From NCBI GenBank assembly GCA_043228905.1, contig JBHGNT010000001.1, positions 14,756,001 through 14,820,000 on the forward strand: a stretch of 64,000 nt of DNA, read 5' to 3'. Every line of letters begins with the position of its first letter. Positions within the stretch are counted from its first letter, which is position 1. A model generated the notes under the pieces. The model had not been told where the DNA came from. It did not search any database and worked only from the letters and a program-made list of their open reading frames with translations. Below are positions 32,400-43,510 of this stretch, piece after piece. Origin of the DNA: Azolla caroliniana. Lineage: Eukaryota > Polypodiophyta. Made by a program: the position numbers and the translations under genes.

Positions 32400-33234
32400 T
32401 CGTAATGAAGCATAAGGCCAACTCAACGGCCGTGAGCACCTCGAAATCAAGCGAGGTGTGGTATGTCGATTCCGGAGCATCAAATCATATGACGAGTCAC
32501 GAGGATGGTTCTCGTACTTGGAGAAGCCGGAATCACAAGGGGTTGTCGAAACGGGAGATGAACATGTTGGTGAAGTTCCCCTCAGCCACGTCGGGCAGAA
32601 AGGGAAGCTTATGACCGTGTTGCATGTCCTGACAATAACGAAGAACTTGGTGTCGGTCGGTCAGATTGTTGAAAGGTATGCAAGTTCGATTCACGCACCT
32701 CGGTTGCTTCATAGAAGAGGAAGGCAAAGTAATCGCACAAGGACATAGTGAAGGCAGGATGTTCATCCTCGACACTAATCAAGCTGGAACCGCGTTGTAC
32801 GCAAAAGGACAAAAGGTCGAATCGGATATCGACCTGTGGCACAAGCGATTCAGCCATGTGAATTTCTCATGTAGATACACGCCGCAGTAGAACGGCGTGG
32901 CCGAGCGAAAGAATCAGACAATCGAAGAAGCGGCCAGGGAAATGCTTGAAGAGAAGCGTATGCCGAAATTCTATTGGGTTGAAGCCGTGAAGACGGCTGT
33001 CTACATGCAGAATCGGACTTCTGCTAATGGAGGAGTGTCGCCACATGAGCTGTATTTTGGGAAGCAGTCGAACTTGGCACACTTGAGGATTTTCGGCAGA
33101 ATCGCGTATGTGCACGTGCCGAAGGAAAAAAGGAGGAAACTGGATGCTAAAGCTGAGAAATGTATCTTGGTCGGCTATTCAAATGAGTAGAAAGGGTATA
33201 AGTGTTATGACCCTCAAACAAAGGAAGTACGTGT
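32400..33234 (+). pseudogene. Copia C4 protease, GAG-pre-integrase and deleted integrase
   Basis: Protease shows VWYVDSGASNHMTSHE at about 32455-32500 with the catalytic Asp intact. The protease/GAG-pre-integrase part includes TITKNLVSVGQIVE, HLGCFIEEEGKVIAQG and DLWHKRFSHVN. At about 32865 the sequence jumps to FSCRYTPQ, deleting the integrase core with two catalytic acids. Then come NGVAERKNQTIEEAAREML (third acid) and LVGYSNE. TAG codons at 32888 and 33188 stand where relatives have Gln (PQQNGV, DEQKGY). Frameshifts near 32520 and 32680. Confidence 0.88.
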
Positions 33235-34352
33235 TGTCGTGAAGATCCGTCACTAGGCGCGGATCGCGAGGCGGAACCGTCGGGGTTCTGGACCGGAAGG
33301 ATCGAAGTTCGCACCAAGCTTAGCGAGAAAGTATTTAGGATAGATTGAGAGAGAAAAAGAGATTAAGATTAAACGCTTGACTTAGATTGAGAAAGATTGA
33401 TATGGCCAAGAGAGAGATATTGAGATTAAGATTTTAACTCTTGATTTAAGAAACAAGATATATATCATCAATGAATTTTCTTCTCCTTAATTTCTTAGTT
33501 CATACATGGATCCATAATACATTTTCAACCATCCTTTTATAGATGCCCCCATGCATATGGTGCATGTTTATCATTTGGCGCTCGTGTATTACATGTGGTG
33601 CATGATAACCATGTCACTCATTTTAGCTGTCATGCATAAGAATTTACATGTAAAAGTACGATGATAAAAATAAAATTTCAACTAAATATCTTGGCTTAGT
33701 GGTAAGCCAATTGACTCCTAACTTGGAGGTGTAAGGTTCGAATCCTTACTTGCCCTCCTTATATATGTATATATAATTTATATATTTATTTATTTAGTCG
33801 CCGGACGTCGGTTTCCGACCGTCTTGTCGGTTGCCGCCGGATGCCGGATGTCTGTTCCACCAGCTCACCAGCTCCGTCGGATGTCGGTTCCGCCGGATCA
33901 CCGGTTGCTGGTGTGCCACCTTCGCTTTGCCGGATCACCGGTTCTATCGCCGGTCCGGTTTTGGTTGGCCAAAATCTTTACAAGTGGCTAGGTCACCTCC
34001 ACTCTTAGTTCAAGTTACGTTGAACTCTCTATGCTCCACACATAGACACAATGATAATAGTTTTTGCTCTACCTTATATATGATGAGAGTCGTATTTGTT
34101 GTGCCTATGTGGGATATCTCACAGTTTTCTCTTTTCCTTTCACAAACTTTATACCCTCATATCTTGACATCTAGTTGTCCGTTTCTCGTGTAATAAAGTG
34201 CATTCGAAAGCTCTTGAAGGCCTCTATCATTTTGTACTTAGATATTAAACTTATTTAAAATTTTATCTTCACTATTATTGTTTTATGTGATTCATACTCG
34301 ATTTTGTACGTTTTATGTGATTTTCACACCATTGCCGAAAATCTTCACGACA
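33235..34352 (-). mobile_element. Solo LTR S2 (family L) in Copia C4 integrase
   Basis: Plus-strand termini are TGTCGTGAAGAT and ATCTTCACGACA, a perfect 12-bp inverted pair. It splits VRV from the DVVFDESASW segment. The flanks share ACGT. Read on the minus strand it has a TATA box (CTATAAAAGG) near 33540 and the same succession of motifs as the L3 LTRs (GCATGATnACCATGT, tRNA-like block, CACACCnTTGCCGAAAATC end). It is longer than the L3 LTRs (1118 against 764 bp), with extra sequence at the left and near 33800-34250. Confidence 0.82.
33685..33757 (+). repeat. tRNA-like sequence inside solo LTR S2
   Basis: A-box-like TGGCTTAGTGGTAAGCCA and B-box-like GGTTCGAATCC are about 30 bp apart. The D-arm can pair (GGCTT/AAGCC) and the T-arm pairs well (GTAAG/CTTAC), but the anticodon arm does not. 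It is tRNA-derived rather than a usable tRNA. The homologous block in L3 is at 50912-50983. Confidence 0.7.
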
Positions 34353-35877
34353 ACGTAAGCTGCGACGTCGTGTTTGACGAGTCCGCTTCGTGGTACTTGC
34401 CTTCACCTCCAGTACCTCAAGACTCCATTATGATTTCTGAAGAAGAGATCAGCGAGGCTGAAATGCCCTCGCATGATGAGGATGTCGGAGTTCTGAGAGA
34501 GAGTCCAATCTCATTTCAGCTAAGCGGGCCGAATGAGGGGTTGGACCGAGATGGCCAACCAAATGGTGAGACGTCGAGCAGTGGAGACTCGGTCGTGCAT
34601 TCCCCATGCAGGAAGCCAAGGAGACGGCTTACGCGCAAGGAAAAAGGCAAGAAGAAAATGCCGGAATACGACTTCGGCAGCGCCGAGTCAGATCGGAGTG
34701 AGTCTGACTACGGGCAAACTGAAAAGGAACCTCCATGGAAGAGGTCGATGATAGCCGAAAAGGTCGTGAAATCGGGTAGTCACGAATTACGCTGATCTAC
34801 CCGCATCAAGAACCCCGTAAAGAGATACGGGTATAATGAGTACATGGCACACCATTACGCGTAAATGACGCAAGTGGCAAAGTGCGTGAGCCGGAGAGCT
34901 ACGTAGAAGTGGCGAAAGATGCGAACTAGCGTGCCGCCATGGAGGAAGAGATGCGCGCATTGGCGGAGAATGAAACCTGGGACCTAGTTGACGCACCGCA
35001 GGGTGTGAAGCCGATTGGATGTAGGTGGGTGTACAAGGTCAAGTACAACACCGACGGCTCGGTCAACCGATACAAGGCCAGGTTGGTAGCGAAAGGCTAC
35101 ACGCAGAAGCACGACGTGGACTATGACGAGACCTTCGCGCCTGTCGCGAAGATGACTACCGTGTGAGTCTTGCTAGCCGTAGCAGTGGCAAAGGGGTGAC
35201 ACTTACATCAAATGGATGTAAAGAACGCATTCCTACAAGGTGATCTTCAAGAGCAGGTGTACATGGTACCGCCCGCCGGATTTCTATCCGTACAAAACAC
35301 CTCGACAGTTTGCCGATTGAAGAAATCTTCATATAGACTGAAGCAAGCCCCGCGAGCTTGGAACGCAAAGATTATGAAACAGTTGTGTAGGATGGGGTTT
35401 GTGCCGTCGAAATCAGACTCTTCTCTATTTGTTTGGCAAGGTCAATATGGACCGATCAACCTGCTCTTGTATGTTGATGATTTAGTCATCGTCGGTGCTG
35501 ACCTTGACGAAATCCGCCGCGTGAAGTCTCTGCTTGTGGCATCTTTTGAAATGAAGGATCTCAGAGACCTTCATTACTTCCTCGGGATTGAAGTGATCCA
35601 TTCCTTCGAAGGCATATTCATCAGTCAGCGTCATTACGTGCTGAATATGCTCTTCAAGTTCGAGATGGCAAACTGTAAGCCCATCTCGACCCCTCTGGAT
35701 AGAAATGTAAAGCTTCACCAAGATTCGAGAAAGGCGTGCGACCCGACACGGTTCCGACAGGTTGTCAGAAGCCTCATCTATTTGACTATTACTCGGCCGG
35801 ACCTCAGTTACCCGGTTGGCATGATCAGTCAATTCATGTCGCAGTCTATGACAGAACACTTCCAGTGTGTGCAATGA
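34353..35877 (+). pseudogene. Copia C4 integrase tail, spacer and reverse transcriptase
   Basis: Starts CDVVFDESASWYLP, then an acidic/Ser-rich spacer and a basic PCRKPRRRLTRKEKGKKK patch (34610-34660). After a stop near 34795 the RT begins: [81 protein letters not shown] with YVDD at 35470-35481, MKDLRDLHYFLGIEV and ITRPDLSYPVG. Breaks lie near 34870, at 35164 (TGA) and at 35875. The spacer with its Arg/Lys patch is shared with C2 and C8. Confidence 0.88.
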
Positions 35878-36984
35878 CTATTGCGATATGTAAGCGGCAC
35901 GAAAGACATGGCGTTGCTATATCGACCAGGCGTAGCTGACCAATTAGTTGGCTACACGGATGCTGATTGGGCATGAAACGCCCACGATCGTCGATCCACA
36001 TTTGGATACGCATTCTCATTAGGAAGTGCGGTGATCATGTGGAGCAACAAAAAACAGCCGACAGTAGCACTGTTGAGCACGGAGACCGAATATCGAGGGA
36101 CGATTGTCGTTACGTGTGAAGTCATTTGGTTAAAACGGCTATTACGGGATCTACATGTGCGGGTGTCTGATCCGACGAAGATATTTTGTGACAACGTCAT
36201 CAGTATCCACCTTGCGAAGAACCCCGTGTTCCACACCCGGGCCAAGCACATCGAGGTGCATTACCATTTTGTTCGCGAGTGGGTCCTTTCAGGTGAAGTC
36301 GAACTGGTGCATGTTTCGACTGATCGGCAGATTGCCGACATCTTTACAAAACCTCTTGGTCTCGACAAGTTACGACATTTCTCAGGTGCGCTTGGGTTGC
36401 GTCACCTCGACACGCCAAACTTGAGGGGGAGAAAGGAAGAACAGGAACAAGAGCATGAAAGGAGTGGAGGTGTTCATCATGGCGGGAATGACCGTGACAC
36501 TAAATCAGATGAAGAATTCGATTTTGGGTCGAGTGAAGAAGCCGAAGAAAAGAGCAAGGGTCGTAACGGTAGGGAAGAGCCGAGGATAGCCAAATCAAGG
36601 GGAGATACAGCCAAGAAGGGCGTAAAGTCCAAGATCAAGACGTGGTCTGATGTAGTCAAAGGCCTAAAGACTGAAGACGAATTGGAGACAGCCAATTCAA
36701 ATGAAAGTGGAATTGAATCGGAAGTGTTCGATTCAATCAGAATGTTCGATTTGGATACACCGAATCAATTGAAGGCCATGCGGAGAAAAGGGTGGCGAAG
36801 GACACGCCGACACCGCGACAGCAAGGGAGCTGAGAAGGGCCAAACGAGCAAAAAAGCCAACCGGAAGGGTCGAACCGCGGGGAATCAAAGAGGTCAAGGA
36901 GCGCGAACGAGGCATAAAGCCAGAAGGAACCGGAGTGTAGATCCGGAAGAGTAGGAGGAACCTCATGTTGAGCTTGAGGGGGAG
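35878..36984 (+). pseudogene. Copia C4 RNase H and charged C-terminal extension
   Basis: RNase H motifs are VGYTDADWA (35950), LLSTETEYRGTIVVTCEVIWL, FCDNVISIHLAKNPVFHTRAKHIEVHYHF and DIFTKPLGLDKLRHFSG. An open frame of 307 codons (36031-36954) then carries about 185 residues beyond the usual pol end: an acidic DEEFDFGSSEEAEE stretch, KTEDELETANSNES, DLDTPNQL and an Arg/Lys-rich end (RKGWRRTRRHRDSKGAEKG). The motif order matches C2 and C8. The frame runs into the polypurine tract and LTR after one TAG at 36952. Confidence 0.88.
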
Positions 36985-37415
36985 TGTTGAGTGACAAGCT
37001 CAACATTGGTTGCGTAATATGGCACGTAACCCAATGCGTATAATGGACGCGTAAGTTAGTATGCACAATCTGGTTGTAACGGTGCGTAAACCAAAAGGCC
37101 GTTAGAGAGATATTCCTCGTAAGGAATAATTTTGGGAGTGAGTGTTGAGGCTCATTTATGAGCAGTCAAGTACTGTCAATACTTGTGTCAGCCCGATTGA
37201 CAAGGCTTGTATATAAGGTGCTCACCGAGCACGAAGTATGTACAGAACAGAGAGTCATTATTTTGAATTTGAGTTTTTCGTTGTCTGCTGTCTCATTCTC
37301 TGTCTCTCCCTCTCCCTCTCCATCTCTGCGTTTTCTGAGTTTACCGAACTATCTTATTTCCGAACTGTGTACTCTATGTTTACGCACACGCTTCCGCACA
37401 ACGTATTCTTTTACA
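36985..37415 (+). repeat. 3' LTR of Copia C4
   Basis: 431 bp, TGTTGAGTGACAAGC to TATTCTTTTACA, preceded by GAGGGGGAG. TATA-like TATATAAGG lies near 37210 and a CTC-rich tract follows. It belongs with the LTRs of C2 and C8. Confidence 0.88.
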
Positions 37416-37661
37416 AGTCTTACATCCGAAACATGGTGTACATCCTTTAACATTAACCTGCAGGACTAGATGTTAACAAGCACACATTTCCTACGCCCAC
37501 AATCTTGCATTCACCGTCATTTCCCATCCTTACATAGCCATAGTCACCGGTTGTGTAAGATGAGAAACATTCTCTTTTGGGAGTTAGGTGGAATGATGCA
37601 CCGGAGTCAACTACCCAAGAGCACTCAACATTTGCAAGGTTCACACTAGCTTGTTCACAAA
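37416..37661 (-). pseudogene. Copia protease and GAG-pre-integrase start (5' part of a Z-like element)
   Basis: Minus strand: CEQASVNLANVECSWVVDSG, catalytic DSGAS near 37594-37608, FHLTPKRECFSSYTTGDYG, MGNDGECKIVGVGNVCL, then in a shifted frame a LKDVHHVSDVRL-type segment that runs up to the Copia C4 LTR at 37415. The domain cleaves Gag-Pol in active elements. It is separated from gag by the solo LTR at 37662-38048. C4 appears to have inserted here, since the Copia sequence ends exactly where its LTR begins. Confidence 0.85.
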
Positions 37662-38048
37662 TGTTGAGAATCAAGCTCAACCTAGTCTAGTGTGTGAACA
37701 CACCCTTGAGAGTGTGCACTCAAAGGTCAAAAGTCACCACTCTTATCTACACATTAACTATGTGTCATAGAATCATATTCTATGACACATAACTAATGAG
37801 TTTTCATATTCCCCATGACCCATGAGCTTCAGTAGTTAATGAAGAGAGAGAGTGACTATATAAAGCACTCTCCTCCTACTTTGTAATTAGTTTGGTTAAT
37901 CTCCTTTGTAATATACATCGTCTTGAGTATTCTATTGTTTTTAAAATCTATCTATCTTGTGTTCTCTCATCTCTCCTCTAATTCCTCTCACACATACACA
38001 TAACACACATCTCTTCCGCTACACAAGAATCACCATCAATTCTTTACA
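37662..38048 (+). mobile_element. Solo Copia X-type LTR inserted between gag and protease
   Basis: 387 bp, TGTTGAGAATCAAGCTC to TTCTTTACA, flanked by ACAAA at 37657-37661 and 38049-38053. TATA-like CTATATAAAGC lies near 37857. Its termini and length match the C2 LTRs, but the internal sequence is diverged. Removing it with one TSD restores the Copia reading on the minus strand. Confidence 0.88.
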
Positions 38049-38053
38049 ACAAA

Positions 38054-38905
38054 TAAATAACATCTCTTCCTCACTTGTTGCAATGGCTTATGTGTTTTTG
38101 TCATCATAAATTTTTCTAGGTTCGACCTCATCAACCATGCCTTTGTCCTTCATCAGGTGTCGACAATTCTTTTGGAAATGACCAGGCTTCCCACAATAGA
38201 AGCATGTCAGTCTTCCTCTAGATTTGGACCTAGCATAAGACTTATCTCTATTTTCAGGACTTTTGTGTTTGCTTCTTACTCTACCAAGTTCTTGTGTCAC
38301 ATTAGCTTCCGATTGAGACAGGGCACTTTTATCCTTTTTTCTTGTCTCTTCGTTCAGGATGCTTGTTTTCACTACTTGTAAAGACAAGTTCTCTTCTTTA
38401 CAAGAGGCACTCGGTGACAGTACTAGGTTTTCCCAACTATATGGTAGAGTACATATTAGTAACAGACCCTGCATAGCATCGTCTAATGGGGACTTCACTG
38501 ATGCTAACTAGTTTACTAGTCCCATGAAAGTAGTGATGTGCACTACGATGCTCTCACCATCTATGTACTTCAACCTCACAATTTTTCTCATTAGGAAAGT
38601 TTTATTTAGGGTGTTTTTTTCCTTTCGTACAAGGTAGAGAGTTTATGCAACAACTCGTAGGCATTTGTATCGCTTGCTAGATGTTGTAGGATGTTAATGT
38701 CTACACATTGTTATATGGCTGCCACTGCCTTTCTATTTAGAGTTTTCCATTCAGATTCTATTACCCCTATTGGTATATCCTTCTTATCTATCGGCTCATA
38801 CAAGTCTTTCACTATTAGAAGATCCTCCATCTTGATCTTCCAATCAACATAGTTATGGGACTTCAGAACTATCATCCCTGAAAATCCATTCATACTTCCT
38901 TCCAT
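38054..38905 (-). pseudogene. Copia gag (5' part of a Z-like element)
   Basis: Start ATG at 38905 (MEGSMNGFSGMIVLKSHNY) follows the PBS by about 12 bp. Core motifs are NYVDWKIKMEDLLIVKDLY and EWKTLNRKAVAAI (38711-38905), a degenerate middle, then LLICTLPYSWENLVLSPSA and the CCHC knuckle CFYCGKPGHFQKNC at about 38160-38200. The reading breaks near 38500-38710. It is the classic Tnt1-like gag layout. No other gag of this subfamily is in the window, and the protease follows across the solo LTR. Confidence 0.87.
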
Positions 38906-38917
38906 CTAGGACCTAGT

Positions 38918-38929
38918 GATTTGATACCA
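38918..38929 (-). promoter_or_regulatory. Degenerate primer-binding site
   Basis: Minus strand TGGTATCAAATC, 10 of 12 matches to the initiator-tRNA PBS. It lies 3 bp after an LTR end (GTATATCA at 38933) and 12 bp before the gag ATG. Confidence 0.8.
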
Positions 38930-38932
38930 ATT

Positions 38933-39484
38933 TGATATACTTATAGTCGGAGACGAAAACTGAAAATAGATTTGAGACACAAACACAAGTAATCACACAT
39001 AGATTTACGTGGAAAAACCACTAAATGCAGGCTAGAAAACCACGGAGCAAAAGCTTCACTATGAGACAAGCAAATACAAAGCATACAAAAGATACGACCT
39101 ATTTAGGTATGGAGGTTCTCTGAGTTTCAGTTGAGGTCACCAAACCCTAACTTTTTTTTATTTACCTCTTTTGGAAGCCCACAAAGACTTCTATGCTCTC
39201 TCACTATTTTACCTCTGTCTCACTCCCTCACTCTCTGTTCTTACTTTCTCTCTTGCTCAGTCACACGTTGTCTAAGCTCTCCCACACTCACAGAGCTTCT
39301 TCGCTTAGTGCTCACTCACTGTTCTTCTCTCGCGCTTCTCTCACACCCACAATTGTGTGTGTGCTCTCTCTGTATATATATTCTTCTCTCTCTCTCGCTC
39401 AAGTAATGATGTTCATCAGTTATCTAACAACTATATATACATATATACATATATACATATATACATAGATATATATATACATAG
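38933..39484 (-). repeat. Probable 5' LTR of the Z-like Copia, with simple repeats
   Basis: The sense end GTATATCA at 38933 sits next to the PBS. The rest is CT-rich (39180-39400) and TA-rich, ending in an (ATATATAC)n microsatellite at about 39431-39484. I could not place the LTR's outer end, and no partner LTR was found, so only the inner boundary is firm. Open frames here are products of the CT repeats. Confidence 0.5.
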
Positions 39485-39589
39485 AACGTAATATTCGTGT
39501 TCGTGCAAGCATTCAAACATTTGAAAAGGGAAAAATACGTGCTTCTTCTTTTTTTCGTTTTCGTGATGTTTCATTTATTGAATCACAAA

Positions 39590-40200
39590 TTCAACTCACC
39601 CTAGTGGTAAGGAGTCATGTTATTGCTATTTATGTCTTGGGTTTGATTCCCAACTTTCTCATCTCTCTCTCTCAATAGTACCATGTCATAGCAAAATTTT
39701 ATATTAGTGTTATTTTTTTCTTTCTTTTCTTATTATTAAAACTAATGACAACCTAGTGGTAAGTTGTTGTGTTACTATTCCTTATGTCTTGGGTTCAATT
39801 CCCAACCTTCTTATATCTTCTTATTAGTGTCATGGCAAAATTTTATGTTAGTGTTATGTTCCTTTTTCTTCTTTTTCTTTCATTGTTATTAGAAATTAGC
39901 TCACCCTAGTGGTAAGTTGTTATGCTACTACTGCCTATGTCATGGCAAAATTTTATGTTAGTGTCATGTTCCTTTTTCTTTCTTTCTTTCTTTCGTTGTT
40001 ATTAGAAATTAGGTCACCCTAGTGGTAAGTTATTATGCTACTATTGCCTATGTCATGTTTTCTTCATATTCTCGAATATACGTTTTATGAGTTTTTGATC
40101 GTTTCTTTTTTCTTCTTCTTTTTTCTTTCTTTGTTATTAGAAATTAGCTCACCCTAGTGGTAAGTTGTTATGCTACTACTACCTATGTCATGTTTTCTTC
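39590..40200 (+). repeat. Tandem array of five tRNA-like units
   Basis: Units start near 39590, 39742, 39893, 40003 and 40141. Each has an A-box-like CTAGTGGTAAG. The first two keep B-box-like GGGTTnnATTCCC about 35 bp later, while units 3-5 lose it and run into TCATGG or TCATGTTTTC. The spacers share GTTATTAGAAATTAG and TTCTTT-rich sequence, so the repeating unit is larger than the tRNA-like part (about 110-150 bp). This looks like an amplified tRNA-derived SINE fragment. Confidence 0.72.
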
Positions 40201-41820
40201 ATATTCTCGAATACACATTTTATAAGTTTTTGAACGTTTGATTATAATTTATGACATATTTTGATTCAATCTCTATAGTTCATACTCATTTTTTTGTAAA
40301 GTTCTAAAGTGAGGATGATAGAGATGGTATGGCCCATGTGGCTCATACATAGCCTAGTACTCATGGTCTTCTTTGTTGTCAGCATTCCTCCGTGGTCACT
40401 CCTCGCCATACTTCTAATGGAGGTGAAGAGCTATGGAAGAAATCAATGGTGTGGTTTTGACGTTGCATCATGCATGCTAATGAAAGGGTTGATTCCCTAT
40501 GCTTTTGAAGCTCGAGAAACATTTGGCTAAACTGTTGTGGTTCAGCCTGCACTGTGATTTGTCAAATGGTGGTGGAATCCAATTTGTAGGGTAGAATACG
40601 TCTTTCTGATTTGGTTGGAAGCTAGGTAGAATTGCATTTGATCTCTCCTTCACACAAAAATCTTTTGTCTCTCAATCTTCATTCTGAACAAGATTAGAAG
40701 ATTCAGTTTTGGACGTAAAGACTTCTGCAACAACCATTCCATTCTCCTTTCGTCTATTGCAGCTAGATTAGGAATTTTTAATGACATGATCAATTCCCTT
40801 ACAATGTGAAGAAAATGTTTCGGCTTTTCTGTTTTCTTTGCATCATCCTTCTTTGATAATAAAGCATTAGCTGATTTTTGCTTGTTAGTAAATGAGATGC
40901 ATTTACTTTTTTGCCCTTCTGTCCGGCTATAAAAGCTTGATTTACAACAAACATAGTAGACCTGTTTTATTCTAGATTGATCTTCCTCCAACAAAACTGA
41001 GATTTGTTCACTCATCAAATGTAACTAAGCATTTGGATTGTCTTTCGTCATAAGAGTTGGGAAGACAGTTCGAAACAGTTTGCATAAGGCAACTGTCAGG
41101 TAGGATGTCATATCCCCTCTTTCATATATTTGATCTTAGTCATGAATACAAGTATCGATAGAATCTTCTTCATTCATATGGTCACTCTCCAACTGTTGTC
41201 AAAGGTTAAGCAACACAAGCCTCATTTCTTGCTTCATAATATGTGGTAAGAGTATCCCAATCAGTTTTCTCTCTTTGCATGATTGAATGCAAGGATAATA
41301 GCATGTTTGACAATACATGGACCTCTCTCGTCATATAAATCCACAATGGGTATTTTTGATCCATTCTATTTTAGCCTAAACAATCAACATCTGGAATACA
41401 TCATTGTTCCCAGCCATTGCAAATGACCAAGTGATGAAAAGAAGAGATTACTTCAAGAGAGGATCGGACAGAAATACCTAATGGACTGCTGCTGGCTATT
41501 TATCCATACAGGCTGTAATGCAGTGTAGAGTTGATTGCAGCCGGATTGGTCCGTAGATCGAACCTGGTTCCACTGTTCTAAGGTGAACACAGAATGTTGC
41601 ACTTACTCTGAAAAAGACAAGAGAAGAATGTTGACAATGACCTACTCTCATGCCAACTGTTACATTTTGTTGCCAAAGAAGTGCGCACAGGCAGTAGCAA
41701 ACATCCCAAAATAGGATTCCCACTTTTAAACTGTAAGAGTTTACTTTTTGGCTAGGATCAAAAACTTCGAAAGAACTAAAAAAAGACCTGACTATCCCAC
41801 GTGTGTTCATACATCACTAT
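40201..41820. other. Stretch without a recognised gene
   Basis: Two open frames stand out, 40309-40530 (plus, 73 codons, hydrophobic) and 40650-41018 (minus, 122 codons, Lys-rich with KHFLHIVRELIMSLKIPNL), but I recognise neither and see no splice-linked continuation. The DNA does not align by eye with the retroelements around it. It may be old intergenic DNA or gene debris. Confidence 0.45.
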
Positions 41821-41968
41821 CATAATATATATCAATAATAACAAGGGGACCATCCCAATAGACAGCTTTCTAGCCTTGCATGCTCATATGATTCATGGCA
41901 TATATTGCTTTTTAAGGGTAATTTTACTCTATGTTATGTCAATCATCAACTAAAATAAGGGCCCAACA
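41821..41968 (-). repeat. Start of the Copia C6 3' LTR
   Basis: Sense TGTTGGGCCCTTATTTTAG begins at 41968 after a GAGAG purine stretch that follows the C6 pol end. The outer boundary on the left is not visible. Confidence 0.4.
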
Positions 41969-43510
41969 CTCTCAATAGACTTTGAGTCTGTCCATAGGTA
42001 GGTTTTTCGGGAGCATGTCGAATCCATTGTCATCAGTATGAATCTTCACAAGGGTAAAATCTTGTTGATCCACTTTCTCTCATATCCAGTGATACCGTCT
42101 TTGTATATGTTTGGTCTGAGAGTGGTAAGCAACATTCTTGGCTAGATGTATGGTACTCTGATTATCACTATGAAGTAGGAATCTTTCTTGTTTCATTCCT
42201 AGTTCACTAAGAAAAATCTTCATCCATATTAGCTCCTTTCTGGCCTCTACCGCAACCATATATTCTGCCTTTGTGGTCGACAAGGCCACAACCTTTTGCA
42301 ATCTTGATTGCTACAACACTGCTCCCCTTGCATAGCTCATCACATAACCTCATATGGATCGACTGGAGTCTACATCCCCCAATATGTTTGAGTTGGTAAA
42401 ACCTTCGAGCATAGGTTTTCCGAAACCGTACCTAAGACATACTCTTGAGGTGCCTTTCAAGTACCTGAGTATCCATTTCACTGCTGCCTAGTGTTCCCTC
42501 CCTGGATTACTCATATATCGACTCACCATTCCGACAACAAATGCTATGTCTGGTCTCGTACAGACCATAGCATACATTTAACTTGCAATTTGTCGGCAAT
42601 GCAAACCCGATTGGTTTTGCTTCCAACATGTTAAATCTTTCTAGAACTTTTGTCACATACTTCTCTTGTGAAAACCATAGCACATTCTCAGTTTTGTCTC
42701 GAACTATGTGCATACCCACAATTTGTTTGGCCGGTCCAAGATCTTTCATGGCAAAAGACTTGCCTAGTGCTTTCTTCAAGCTCACAATCTTCTTGGTGTC
42801 TTGTCTAACCACTAACATATCATCCACATATAGCAAGAGAATCAAGAAGTCACCTTCATTGTACCTTTTGATGAACACACAATGATCAACTTGTGTTTTA
42901 TGGAACCCATGTTCCAGCATGAAGAATTCAAACTTCTTGTACCATAGGCATGGAGCTTGTTTCAGACCATACAAGCTTTTTCTGAATCGACACACCAAAT
43001 TCTCTTTTCCTTTCTCCACAAAACCTTCGGGTTGTTGTGTGTAGATCTCGTCATCTAATATCTGATGCAAGAATGTTGTTTTGACATCCAATTGCTCTAT
43101 TTCAAGATTCATATTGGCAGCAATACTTAGCATTGTTCGGATGGATGTCATCTTTACGACTGGTGCAAAAAATTCATCAAAATCGATCCCCTTCTTCTGC
43201 TGAAACCCCTTTAACACGATTCGGGCCTTGTATATGGGTGAGCTGCCCTCTTCCCCATTTTTCATCTTGAAGACCCACTTGTTTCTCAGGGCCCTCTTAC
43301 CTTTCCATAGCTCCACCAAGTTGTAGGTATAATTTTCATGCAAGCAGTTTATTTCATCTTGCATTGCATTATGCCACTTCTCCTTGTGCTCATTTGCTAT
43401 GGTTTCTTCATAACATTCTGGCTCATCTTCATCAGTCAATAAAACATATTGACTGGCGTATCGAGAGGGTGGTCTCCTTTCTCTGAGTGGGTATCCTTCC
43501 ATCTCCCATG
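41969..43510 (-). pseudogene. Copia C6 (family Z) RT and RNase H
   Basis: The long frame 42507-43502 reads YPLRERRPPSRYASQYVLL, HKEKWHNAMQDEINCLHENYTY, RNKWVFKMK, EQLDVKTTFLHQILDDEIY, KSLYGLKQAPCLWYKKFEF, LLLYVDDMLVV (catalytic YVDD), MKDLGPAKQIVGMHIVRD and KVLERFNMLEAKPIG. At about 42575 a small deletion joins NCKLN to the CYGLYETRHS frame, removing the segment before VGSLMYAMVCTRPDI. RNase H (VVALSTTKAEYM, SDNQSTIHLAKN) is at 42080-42301. RT appears intact, but the ORF around it is broken. Confidence 0.9.

Larger units (their letters stand above)
31140..37415 (+). mobile_element. Copia C4 (family X), 5' truncated, with two solo LTRs inside
   Basis: Order: gag (from about 31180), protease, deleted integrase, RT, RNase H with C-terminal extension, 3' LTR (36985-37415). 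A G1 solo LTR (31463-31913, TSD GCAGG) splits gag and an L-family solo LTR (33235-34352) splits integrase. No 5' LTR or gag start remains. The left side abuts the C3 LTR. The right side lies in a Copia protease/GAG-pre-integrase sequence on the minus strand (37416 onward), its probable target. Confidence 0.88.

Noticed and set aside
40650-41018. 122-codon minus-strand ORF as a host gene exon
   Set aside because: No domain recognised, no splice-linked neighbours seen, AT-rich context. Left as unassigned.
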